A stretch of 12,356 bases of DNA, taken from Ascidiaceihabitans sp. (GTDB lineage Bacteria > Pseudomonadota > Alphaproteobacteria > Rhodobacterales > Rhodobacteraceae). Within the stretch, counting starts at the first letter, position 1. Each line of letters begins with the position of its first letter. The stretch lies in the NCBI GenBank assembly GCA_023301665.1, contig JALZUL010000021.1, positions 1 through 12,356 on the forward strand, written 5' to 3'. Both the position numbers and the translations under genes were made by a program. Below the pieces are notes generated by a model, which saw only the letters and a program-made list of their open reading frames with translations, ran no database searches and had not been told where the DNA came from. Below are positions 1-6,023 of the stretch, piece by piece.

Positions 1-446
1 TTTGCGTTGAGTTTTAAAACAAGTTCAGACTTTCGCAGCTCTTCGAATTCACCTGCATCAATCAGTAATGAAATTTGGGCCAGCTGGGCACTGACTCCAT
101 AGAAACTTTGTTCTTCAACCGCCAATTGCGAGATCATTTTCTCGATCTTTGGCTTCCAGCTCTCAACATCAATCTTTTTGAGCCGGTTGATATCCGCTTT
201 GATTTGGGTAACGGATAGATTTGGGAACGCGTTACCATCCCAGTTAGACCATGTTTCAATCGTATCAATGTCAGGTGCACGCGGCGAACACACTGGTGTC
301 AAAGCAACGTCAGGCGGCGAAAAAGATAGCTCCAGCAGCACTCGATCCGAATTTTGTGCAAGTATGGGCGCACCTATAAACGAGAAGGAAGCGACGATCA
401 GGGCTTGAGCTGAACATTGAGCGAGCGGTTTCAAGATTCCAAACAT
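1..446 (-). CDS. Partial exported protein of unknown function, downstream of algF
   Basis: Reading the minus strand from an ATG at 446 gives 148 codons with no stop, and the gene continues past the left edge. A strong ribosome binding site, AGGAGGT, lies at 451-457. The N-terminus is a plausible Sec signal peptide: a hydrophobic stretch around residues 14-30 ending in PILA, followed by QNSD. The mature part has an extended segment with two tryptophans near residues 66-69 and then helix-rich, charged sequence (KKIDVESWKPKIEKM and onward). It starts 21 bases after the algF stop, so it is very probably the third gene of the acetylation operon and acts in the periplasm. I do not recognise the family. 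The role in polysaccharide modification is inferred from position only. Confidence 0.75.
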   Translation of the reverse strand, partial: MFGILKPLAQCSAQALIVASFSFIGAPILAQNSDRVLLELSFSPPDVALTPVCSPRAPDIDTIETWSNWDGNAFPNLSVTQIKADINRLKKIDVESWKPKIEKMISQLAVEEQSFYGVSAQLAQISLLIDAGEFEELRKSELVLKLNA

Positions 447-467
447 TTGAACCTCCTAAAAAATGAA

Positions 468-1088
468 CTATTTGAAATAGGTGTTTGGTGTCGCAACTGC
501 AGAAAAACTGTCACCTTGCTGAACCAAAACAATTGAAACGCCTGAGCGGCGGATCAGATCCACTTGCGAGATCGTTGCTAGAACTTTTTCGTTAGCTCTG
601 ATTTCGAGATCCAATGTCAACGGAGCCTTGATTGCGACAGACTTGCCTTCTTTAGGACCAATCTCTTCTATAGCCACTGCCTTTGCTGCTGGGACAAACA
701 AGTTGATGCTTTGAACGTCGGTCAAATTATAAAGTGAGACATCAGCCTTTGACGCACTATTACTGATTAGGTCTGTCACAAAGACAGGGGCGTCGTCGTT
801 CATGAATACGGCCGTGTAATGCGTACTTTGGCCTGCGAGAATGACGCTCTTTCCGCTCGGCACGCTGACTTCTATGTCACCAGCATCGACATTCACAAAG
901 CCGGAAATGCCCTGCGTGATCCCTTGAATATTTTCACCATCGATAGAAGCGATTGAATGGCCCGGTGCTATCACCCGCACGAAACTAGATTCGGGGTCAG
1001 CTACATCCTGATAAAGGCCACTGTCTGCCAAAGCAGCACCACCTATAGAGAGAGCACTTATAAAAGAGGCTGTAAAAAGGTTTTTCAT
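468..1088 (-). CDS. algF: AlgF-like periplasmic polysaccharide O-acetylation protein
   Basis: I chose the ATG at 1088 (206 residues) because it overlaps the TGA of the preceding algX-like gene as ATGA. It also begins directly with a signal peptide, MKNLFTASFISALSIGGAALA, with cleavage expected before DSGLY. An upstream ATG at 1112 would add eight residues before the signal. The mature start (DSGLYQDVADPESSFVRVIAPG) resembles AlgF, which also opens with a short LY.. segment and a SAFVRV-like strand. The rest is beta-rich with few charged helices, and the length suits the family. AlgF is a periplasmic partner in alginate O-acetylation alongside AlgI and AlgJ/AlgX. The polymer here need not be alginate. 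The assignment rests on the N-terminal resemblance, the length and the AlgX-like neighbour. Confidence 0.72.
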   Translation of the reverse strand: MKNLFTASFISALSIGGAALADSGLYQDVADPESSFVRVIAPGHSIASIDGENIQGITQGISGFVNVDAGDIEVSVPSGKSVILAGQSTHYTAVFMNDDAPVFVTDLISNSASKADVSLYNLTDVQSINLFVPAAKAVAIEEIGPKEGKSVAIKAPLTLDLEIRANEKVLATISQVDLIRRSGVSIVLVQQGDSFSAVATPNTYFK

Positions 1089-2338
1089 AACTCGTTTTCC
1101 ATTTCCTTGCATGCAAATACACTGGGATGAATTGAAAATGGTGCATCAGTAAAAATATCGACGGATGGTGCACCTGCATCCCAAAGGCCGCTCAAAGGCA
1201 TGTAAAATCGCCCGGTTCGATCAAGTCGTTCACCACGCTCAATGATCTTACTGCGTTCAAGTCCTTCATGAGACTTGAACTTGAAATGTACTTTGTCGCC
1301 TGCCTTTTGGTTTAAATCCAAAAACAATGTGTCGTCCGGACCTAAATTATGATCCGCAAGGTTCACAGACAAAATGGTGTTGGTTTCGTCCATTCTCCCT
1401 TCGAGTGGCACCTTACATGTATCTCCTGCCGCGGCGAGCAATTCACGCATTGGCTGATCGCCAAATTGCGCCAAGTTGGTATAGATTGGGTTCTCCCAAA
1501 TTAAGAAACGTGGGCGGGTCTCTTTAAATTCGTCTGACGTCAAATAAGAGGTCATAGCCCCAAATTGTCCCCCTCCTGTCATCGCGTAATTGACGACTTC
1601 GAGACTAGAAAACTCGGCCAAAAACCCCGGGAAATTATTGATCGTACTATCAGAAAATGAAGTTCCAAGAAGAGCAACTGATAGGACCTCTTCGTCAGAC
1701 CCAAACAGATCCAATCCCCCACCACCAAGATCCAGATCTTGAACAGGCGTCGTTACAAAGGTCTGTGTTTCCGCCTCTGGTAAGGTTTCTAAACATCGTG
1801 CTTGCAAGATACGTCTCATACCCGAAAAGGCTGTTCCGATACCTGCAGGGACGGTTTCATATTCGGTCTTTTCCAGCTCCTCATAGATCGGGTCAGCCTT
1901 TATCACAGCCGCGATCGCACGAGCTGCCTCTCTAGCTCCAGCAGGAGACCAGTGGAAATCCGTTTTGAAGAAGGGCAGCTCATCAGATGAAATTTTCGAC
2001 ATTGCTGTACGCACATCGACGCTTTTAATATTCGCGTCCTTCAACCTTTCAAGAATGTCGACGTGGACGGCAGTAGCCACGTCGTGGTCAAAACCATAAA
2101 GCCCAGCCTCATCAGGAAGGTACTCTGGCATTGTCACACTTTTCGTAGGAATGGGAACAAACACTAATGTCGTTCCCTGTTCTTCAAAGGTGCGCGCGAG
2201 CTGGGCAAGCAGGGCAATATTGGCGTCTGAAAAGGGGTGATTCATCCGAATATCTGCTTTAATTCGATAAAAAACGCCATTTATACCTTCAAGTGTAAAA
2301 CGCACAGCAATAATGGGCCACAGAAACGGCTGCGACAT
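1085..2338 (-). pseudogene. AlgX/AlgJ-like SGNH acetyltransferase, 5' end replaced by IS sequence
   Basis: The open frame has 417 codons, but only residues 16-417 belong to the original gene. The first 15 codons (2294-2338) are the left end of the IS21 element. The native part has AlgX/AlgJ hallmarks: the GVFYRI segment near 21-26 (compare WLFR in AlgX), TDFHWSPAGA with Asp127 and His129, and LLGTSFS with the presumed catalytic Ser227. It also has a GGG segment near 255-257 and FLIWENP near 278-284. AlgX/AlgJ proteins transfer acetyl groups to alginate in the periplasm and need a signal peptide. About 50 N-terminal residues including that signal are missing compared with AlgX, so the remaining product would stay in the cytoplasm. 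The catalytic domain is otherwise intact, which suggests recent disruption. An algI-like membrane acyltransferase would be expected upstream but is absent, displaced by the IS. Confidence 0.8.
2294..2320 (+). repeat. Left terminal inverted repeat of the IS21 element
   Basis: The first 27 bases of the IS match the reverse complement of 5045-5071 at 20 positions. The repeat also supplies codons to the truncated algX-like frame, which reads outward across it. Confidence 0.75.
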
Positions 2339-2350
2339 AGCGCGGTTTTA

Positions 2351-2370
2351 GCGGAGTAAAATTCCGCCAG
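2351..2370 (+). repeat. Subterminal inverted repeat, left copy
   Basis: GCGGAGTAAAATTCCGCCAG here pairs with the inverted GCGGCGTAAAACTGGTCCAC at 5021-5040. IS21 elements typically carry several transposase-binding repeats at each end. Confidence 0.6.
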
Positions 2371-2537
2371 TTTGTGTCCTTCGTTTAGTCGGAGGGCGGG
2401 AGATGTATTCTGTGGATATTTATAGTCGTGTGCGCCGTGCCTGTTTGAAGGACGGGATGTCTGTTCGTGCAGCGGCGCGTTATTTCAACAAGGACCGTAA
2501 GACGATCGCGAAGATGCTGCGTCATGAGCTGCCGTCC

Positions 2538-2574
2538 CATTGCCTGACAGGGCATGTTTACATGCCCGAAAAGG
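2538..2574 (-). repeat. Palindromic element A (37 bp), inserted in istA
   Basis: On the minus strand the element starts in a C-rich run followed by TTTTCG and has the hairpin GGGCATG-TAAA-CATGCCC (7-bp stem). It ends in a GGCAATG tail matching the GGGCAGTG tail of the other copies. It is the only copy opposed to istA transcription. Removal joins CTGCCGTCC to GGGTATCGT and restores the LPSGYRR segment typical of IstA. The 37-base length accounts exactly for the change of reading frame. Borders are uncertain by one or two bases because the target also has C and G at the junctions. Confidence 0.85.
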
Positions 2575-3342
2575 GGGTATCGTCGCTCAGAACCGCCACA
2601 TCGTCCAACCCTTGATGCTTATGTTGGTGTCATCGATGAGATACTGCGCTCTGACAAGGCCCTGATCAAAAAACAACGCCACACGTCGAAGCGCATTTTT
2701 GAACGGCTGGGAGCTGAACACGGATACACGGGCAGTCTGACGACGGTGACGTATTACGTGCGTGAGCAAAAGCGGCGCACCAAAGAAGTGTTTGTGCCAT
2801 TGTCACATCGTCCAGGCCACGCACAGGTGGATTTTGGCGAGACGCTGGGTGAGATCGGCGGCAAAGAGTGCAAGATCCACTTCTTTGTAATGAGCTTACC
2901 GCATTCTGATGCTGTGTTTGTGAAGGGGTATCCAGCAGAAACGACCGAGGCGTTTTGTGATGGCCATGTGTCTGCCTTCGCGTTTTTTGGCGGCATTCCT
3001 CAATCCATTCTTTACGACAATACTAAGATTGCAGTGGCACGTATTCTGGGGGACAGAACGCGCGTCCGGACGCGTCGGTTCACGGAGCTGCAGTCGCATT
3101 ACCTGTTTGATGATAAGTTTGGTCGGCCCGCGCGGGGGAACGACAAAGGCAATGTTGAGGGCATGGTTGGCTACACGCGGCGCAACTTCATGGTGCCCGC
3201 GCCGCGTTATGACAGCTTTGATGATCTGAACGCACATCTGGAACAGAGGTATTTGGAACGACAGGGCGATAAGTTGCGTGGTCACAACATGACCATCGGT
3301 GAGCGTCTGATGTCGGACTTGGGTGCCCTGATGGGGTTGCCC

Positions 3343-3383
3343 CCCTCTCGGCAGATTGCTTTGCAATCGCCTGCCGGGCAACG
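3343..3383 (+). repeat. Palindromic element B (41 bp), inserted in istA
   Basis: The element runs from CCCTCTCGGCAG through the inner hairpin GATTGC-TTT-GCAATC, with outer GGCAG/CTGCC pairing, to the tail CCGGGCAACG. Removal joins TTGCCC to GTCGCGGAATAT and restores LMGLPVAEYEACDHVSTRA. The 41-base length shifts the frame by two, as observed. Against copy E the inner stem differs at two adjacent positions with matching changes on the other arm, so pairing is kept. Confidence 0.85.
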
Positions 3384-3677
3384 GTCGCGGAATATGAAGC
3401 CTGCGATCACGTCAGCACGCGGGCCACGTCGATCTCGATGGTGCGCTATCGCAGCAATGATTACTCTGTGCCGGTCGCGTATGCCCACCATGATGTTCAT
3501 GTGCGTGGGTTTGTACATGAGGTCATTATCGGTTGTGGCAATGAGGTAATTGCGCGCCACAAGCGGTCATATGCAAAAGCGGATATGATCTTCGATCCGC
3601 TGCATTTTTTGCCCTTGCTTGAGCAAAAGGTGGGTGCCTTGGATCAGGCCGCGCCTTTGCAGGGTTGGGATTTACCC

Positions 3678-3714
3678 CCCTCTCGTGCATGTAAACATGC
3701 ACGAGAGGGCAGTG
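3678..3714 (+). repeat. Palindromic element C (37 bp), inserted in istA
   Basis: This is the most perfect copy. CTCTCGTGCATG pairs with CATGCACGAGAG (12-bp stem) around a TAAA loop, and the tail is GGCAGTG. Removal joins GATTTACCC to GATGTGTTT, restoring GWDLPDVFATLHRLLEARMG, which follows the IstA family pattern. The 37-base length explains the single-frame shift. The right arm CGAGAG differs from the CTGCC of copies B, D and E in the way needed to pair with the 5' CTCTCG. Confidence 0.88.
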
Positions 3715-4159
3715 GATGTGTTTGCAACCCTGCACCGATTGCTGGAGGCGCGCATGGGTAAACCTGGCAAGCGGGAATACGTGCAGGTCCTACGTCTTAT
3801 GGAAACCTTCGAGATGGACGTTGTACAGGGTGCGATCAGCCAAGCCATTGATATGGGCGCGATTGGATATGATGCCGTAAAGCATCTTGTCTTGTGCCGT
3901 GTTGAGAAGCGGCCGCCGCGACTGGATTTAGACTTCTACCCGTATCTGCCCAAGGCCAACGTGGGGATGACACGTCCATCCAGCTATATGAGCTTGATGG
4001 AAGGAGCCACGGTATGACTGAGGCACCGCAAATCCTTCTGCAACACCATCTCAAAAAGTTGCGCCTGCCAACGTTCCAAGAGGAATATGCCAAACAGGCG
4101 CAGCTCTGCGCTGCCGAGAATAAGGATCACATCCACTATCTGGCTCGGCTGTGCGAGAT

Positions 4160-4217
4160 GGAGTTGATTGAACGCGAACGGCGGATGATTGAACGCGAAC
4201 AGCGGATGATTGAACGG
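4160..4217 (+). repeat. 21-bp in-frame tandem repeat in istB
   Basis: About 2.7 units of a 21-base repeat (core GATTGAACGCGAACGGCGG) encode the charged heptad series LIERER/RMIEREQ/RMIERR. Starts fall at about 4160, 4181 and 4202. The unit is a multiple of three, so the helix is lengthened without a frameshift. From memory, related IstB proteins have one fewer unit at this place; an alignment is needed to confirm it. Confidence 0.7.
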
Positions 4218-4256
4218 CGCATCAAAGCGGCGAAGTTCCCCAGCACCAAAAGCTTC

Positions 4257-4297
4257 CCCTCTCGGGATCATGCTGCGCATAACCCTGTCGGGCGAGG
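4257..4297 (+). repeat. Palindromic element F (41-42 bp, diverged), inserted in istB
   Basis: The first ten bases, CCCCTCTCGG counted from 4256, are identical to copy B, and the tail TGTCGGGCGAGG matches CTGCCGGGCAACG with few changes. The core ATGC-TGC-GCAT keeps a short stem. It aligns with copy B over its full length without gaps. The stretch between codons TTC (4254-4256) and ATC (4299-4301) is 42 bases, so the istB frame is kept. The extra residues are PSRDHAAHNPVGRG, between KSF and ISFDFKIMPSLNK. It is the most diverged copy. Confidence 0.75.
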
Positions 4298-4359
4298 GAT
4301 CAGCTTTGACTTCAAGATCATGCCCAGCTTGAACAAGCCGCTGACGATGGATCTGGCGC

Positions 4360-4396
4360 CCCTCTCATGCATGTAAACATGCACTGCCGGGCAGTG
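4360..4396 (+). repeat. Palindromic element D (37 bp), inserted in istB
   Basis: The element has CCCTCTCA, the hairpin TGCATG-TAAA-CATGCA, and a second possible hairpin, CACTGCC-G-GGCAGTG, at its 3' end. Removal joins CTGGCGC to GATGCGACTAC and restores MDLARCDYVARHHN, the segment that normally precedes the IstB Walker A. The 37-base length shifts the frame by one, as observed. Confidence 0.85.
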
Positions 4397-4620
4397 GATG
4401 CGACTACGTGGCCCGACACCATAACATCATCGCCCTTGGCCCGTCAGGCACGGGCAAAACACATATCGCTTTGGGGCTTGGTCTGGCGGCGTGCCAGAGA
4501 GGGCTGAAGGTGCGCTTCACAACGGCTGCGGCATTGGTCCACGATCTCATCGAGGCCCAAGACGAACGCAGGCTTCAGCGTCTGCAAAAGCAACTGACCA
4601 GCCAAAATCTATTGATCATC

Positions 4621-4661
4621 CCCTCTTGGCAGCATGCTTTGCATGCGCCTGCCGGGCAGTG
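4621..4661 (+). repeat. Palindromic element E (41 bp), inserted in the istB Walker B motif
   Basis: CCCTCTTGGCA is followed by the inner hairpin GCATGC-TTT-GCATGC, outer GGCA/TGCC pairing and the tail CGGGCAGTG. Removal joins ATTGATCATC to GATGAACTGGGC and restores NLLIIDELGFVPL, the IstB Walker B motif. The 41-base length shifts the frame by two, as observed. Confidence 0.88.
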
Positions 4662-4932
4662 GATGAACTGGGCTTCGTCCCGCTCAGCAAATCGGGCGCG
4701 GAATTGCTCTTTGAGGTGATCTCGCAATGCTATGAACGTGGATCAATTATCATAACCTCAAATCTGCCCTTTGATGAATGGACCGAAGTATTTGGCTCCG
4801 AGAGATTGACCGGTGCATTGCTGGACCGACTGACACATCACGTCCACATTCTCGAGATGAACGGTGAAAGCTATCGCCTCAAACACAGTCGCAATAACCG
4901 ATAATATCTCTCCCACAATCAAAGACAGATAA

Positions 4933-4954
4933 ATGCTGGCCGTTCGGCCAGCAT
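4933..4954. repeat. Hairpin downstream of istB
   Basis: ATGCTGGCC and GGCCAGCAT form a perfect 9-bp stem around GTTC, 28 bases after the istB stop and inside the IS. It could stop or stabilise the istAB transcript, but no T-run follows on either strand, so a standard intrinsic terminator is not supported. It lacks the CCCTCT...GGGCAGTG ends of the palindromes inside the genes. Confidence 0.55.
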
Positions 4955-5020
4955 GCACTTTGGCTTGCTTCAGCTAGATGACAAGCACGCGCACCAAAGC
5001 GCACGACAAACGATAACTCA

Positions 5021-5040
5021 GTGGACCAGTTTTACGCCGC
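5021..5040 (-). repeat. Subterminal inverted repeat, right copy
   Basis: Its reverse complement GCGGCGTAAAACTGGTCCAC matches 2351-2370 in the GCGG.GTAAAA.T core, as expected of paired IstA-binding repeats at the IS ends. Confidence 0.6.
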
Positions 5041-5044
5041 GACT

Positions 5045-5071
5045 TGGTCCCTTTTTACTCTGCGATTGACA
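5045..5071 (-). repeat. Right terminal inverted repeat of the IS21 element
   Basis: The reverse complement starts TGTCAATCGCAGAG and matches the left end at 20 of 27 positions. The last five codons and the stop of the adjacent GntR regulator lie largely inside it. Confidence 0.75.
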
Positions 5072-5795
5072 AACTGCTTTCGACTGCACGATTCACCACC
5101 AACCCTCGTGAAAGATGCACGCGCATCGCCTTAGCTGCAGCCACTGGGTCTTTCGCCTCAATCGCGTCGTAAATCGCTGTGTGGTGCTCAATCAATTCTT
5201 TGAAAAAGGCGTCACGCTCAGCGCCAAACTCCAACCTCAGTACAACGCGGGGAATGATATGGGTCCCAAGGAAATTCATGAAATCGACCAGATAACTATT
5301 GTGCGCGGCCTCTGCTATCCTGACGTGGAAATCAAAGTCTTCGGCCGCTCCCCCCACGCTTTCGGAATTGAGTTGGTTGATGATATCGAGAGCCCGCTTC
5401 ATGGCTAAAAGCTCATCATCCGTGCGGCGTGTTGCTGCAAGTGCTGCCGCTTCGGTTTCGATTCCAAGCCGCAGCTCCATACTTTGACGGATATGATCCG
5501 TTTCACCGATGCTGCTGTCACCAAATCTAAAGGGGCGTGCAGGTAAATGCTCTGCTACGAAAACGCCGCGACCATGTTGAGGCACGACAAGGCCCTCTGC
5601 CCCTAGCGCCGAAATGGCTTCGCGGATGACCGTCCGGCTGACACCGAACATCTCAATCAATTTCAATTCTGTTGGAAGCTGCTGTCCAGCAACCCATGTG
5701 CGATCATCGATCAATTTTCGCAACCGGTTGGCAACGTCCACACTCAAGCGAGGTCGTTTTGATGAAGTTGTTTGTGATTTTTTTTGCAACGTCAA
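5055..5795 (-). CDS. FadR-subfamily GntR transcriptional regulator, extreme C-terminus altered by the IS
   Basis: This is a 246-residue frame with an N-terminal winged helix (about 17-80), including the recognition region MFGVSRTVIREAISALGAEGLV and the wing HGRGVFV. A helical FCD ligand-binding domain follows (about 100-232). Likely metal or ligand residues are Asp153 or Asp155 with His157 (EDFDFH), His204/205 (EHHTAIY) and His227 (MRVHL). No ATG fits. TTG at 5795 is only three bases from AGGAG (5799-5803), whereas TTG at 5789 is nine bases away and may be the real start. The gene diverges from the redox/transporter genes, so it probably controls them and itself, responding to a small carboxylate or amino acid. 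The last fully native codon is Ser241. LSIAE and the stop come from the IS end, so a few residues may be lost, although the FCD core is complete. Confidence 0.88.
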   Translation of the reverse strand: MTLQKKSQTTSSKRPRLSVDVANRLRKLIDDRTWVAGQQLPTELKLIEMFGVSRTVIREAISALGAEGLVVPQHGRGVFVAEHLPARPFRFGDSSIGETDHIRQSMELRLGIETEAAALAATRRTDDELLAMKRALDIINQLNSESVGGAAEDFDFHVRIAEAAHNSYLVDFMNFLGTHIIPRVVLRLEFGAERDAFFKELIEHHTAIYDAIEAKDPVAAAKAMRVHLSRGLVVNRAVESSLSIAE

Positions 5796-5896
5796 AATCT
5801 CCTGCTGTACAGCGAAAGGGTCAGAGATCGTTCGGAACTAACCCTGTGAAGCTTCATACAGAAAGCTGTTTGAATCACAACCTCGGCATAAACCAA

Positions 5897-5928
5897 CATA
5901 TGTCGTATGACATATGACATCATATGAC
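5897..5928. promoter_or_regulatory. Probable operator of the divergent GntR regulator
   Basis: CATATGTCGTATGACATATG at 5897-5916 is a perfect inverted repeat with 8-bp arms around GTAT. TATGAC recurs at 5906, 5913 and 5923. The GTatGAC centre is of the short-palindrome type bound by FadR-type GntR proteins. It lies about 100 bases from the gntR start and just upstream of a likely -35 box for the plus-strand genes, so it could control both directions. Confidence 0.65.
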
Positions 5929-5930
5929 TA

Positions 5931-5959
5931 TTGACTCAAGACTAACCGTCATCTTATCA
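5931..5959 (+). promoter_or_regulatory. Possible promoter for the redox protein and ABC transporter genes
   Basis: TTGACT (5931-5936) is followed after 17 bases by TTATCA (5954-5959), a fair -35 and a weak -10. The palindrome ends 14 bases upstream of the -35 and the third TATGAC ends two bases before it, so regulator binding could affect polymerase access. The downstream start codon is at 6024. Confidence 0.4.
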
Positions 5960-6023
5960 GGGCTGAACCAAGGCGCATTTTTCAAATCGCTGTCGAAGAC
6001 AACCAAATAAGGAACAGCAGATC

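Larger units (their letters stand above)
2403..4017 (+). pseudogene. istA: IstA transposase of the IS21 element, split by three palindromic insertions
   Basis: The gene lies in four consecutive frames: ATG 2403 to about 2537, 2575-3342, 3384-3677 and 3715-4017. It is interrupted by palindromes A (37 bp), B (41 bp) and C (37 bp). Removing them leaves exactly 500 codons (499 residues plus stop) with no internal stop and natural joins: RHELP-SGYRR, LMGLP-VAEYEACDH and GWDLP-DVFATL. The reconstructed protein has an N-terminal helix-turn-helix (about residues 18-40, MSVRAAARYFNKDRKTIAKM). It also has a DDE integrase core with Asp131 (AQVDFGE), Asp193 (LYDNTK) and Glu240 (KGNVEGMVGY), and a C-terminal domain ending SYMSLMEGATV. 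The length is normal for IstA. As written the gene cannot make full-length protein unless the inserts are bypassed or removed. The clean sequence outside the inserts argues against long decay. Confidence 0.9.
4014..4904 (+). pseudogene. istB: IstB AAA+ ATPase of the IS21 element, split by palindromic insertions
   Basis: ATG 4014 overlaps the istA stop (ATGA), with a GGAG ribosome site just upstream. Palindromes F (net 42 bases, in frame), D (37) and E (41) lie inside. Without them the gene is 257 codons (256 residues plus stop), normal for IstB, the DnaA/DnaC-like ATPase that helps IstA choose and join targets. Motifs in the reconstruction: Walker A GPSGTGKT (about 116-123), Walker B LLIIDELG (about 173-180) and ITSNLPFDEW as sensor region. 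Insert E falls between the two Ile and the Asp-Glu of Walker B. Insert D falls in LA-RCDY, just before the ATPase core. Residues 51-69 contain a 7-residue repeat (LIERER-RMIEREQ-RMIERRI). As written, translation from 4014 stops at 4374-4376, inside element D, so no full-length product is expected without bypass or excision. Confidence 0.88.
2294..5071 (+). mobile_element. IS21-family insertion sequence carrying six inserted palindromic elements
   Basis: The element is 2,778 bp and carries istA and istB in the usual order with an ATGA overlap at 4014-4017. The ends are defined by imperfect terminal inverted repeats. The plus strand from 2294 (TGTAAAACGCACAG...) matches the reverse complement from 5071 (TGTCAATCGCAGAG...) at 20 of the first 27 positions without gaps, and both start with TGT. 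A second, subterminal inverted repeat lies at 2351-2370 and 5021-5040 and shares GCGG.GTAAAA.T. Multiple end repeats are usual in IS21. Subtracting the six inserted palindromes gives roughly 2.54 kb. The flanks (TTCAAG left, AACTGC right) show no duplicated target, and each flank is a different truncated gene. Confidence 0.9.

Noticed and set aside
178..408. Plus-strand open frame of 76 codons
   Set aside because: It lies opposite the better supported exported-protein gene and has no family-like features.
2957..3229. Other open frames inside istA on both strands
   Set aside because: They shadow the DDE transposase frame, whose catalytic motifs are clear.
2538..4661. The repeated palindromes as a CRISPR array
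   Set aside because: Copies are irregularly spaced (about 60 to 770 bp apart), differ in arms and orientation, and the sequence between them is transposase coding sequence rather than spacers.
2538..4661. T4 gene 60-type bypass with matched take-off and landing codons
   Set aside because: The codon before each insert does not match the triplet at its end (for example CCC versus GTG at C, ATC versus GTG at E). The classical mechanism is therefore not supported, though some other form of bypass is not excluded.
4933..4954. Seventh copy of the palindrome family
   Set aside because: It is a clean hairpin but lacks the CCCTCT start and GGGCAGTG tail and lies outside the coding sequence.
4933..4954. 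Intrinsic terminator after istB
   Set aside because: No T-run follows the stem on either strand.
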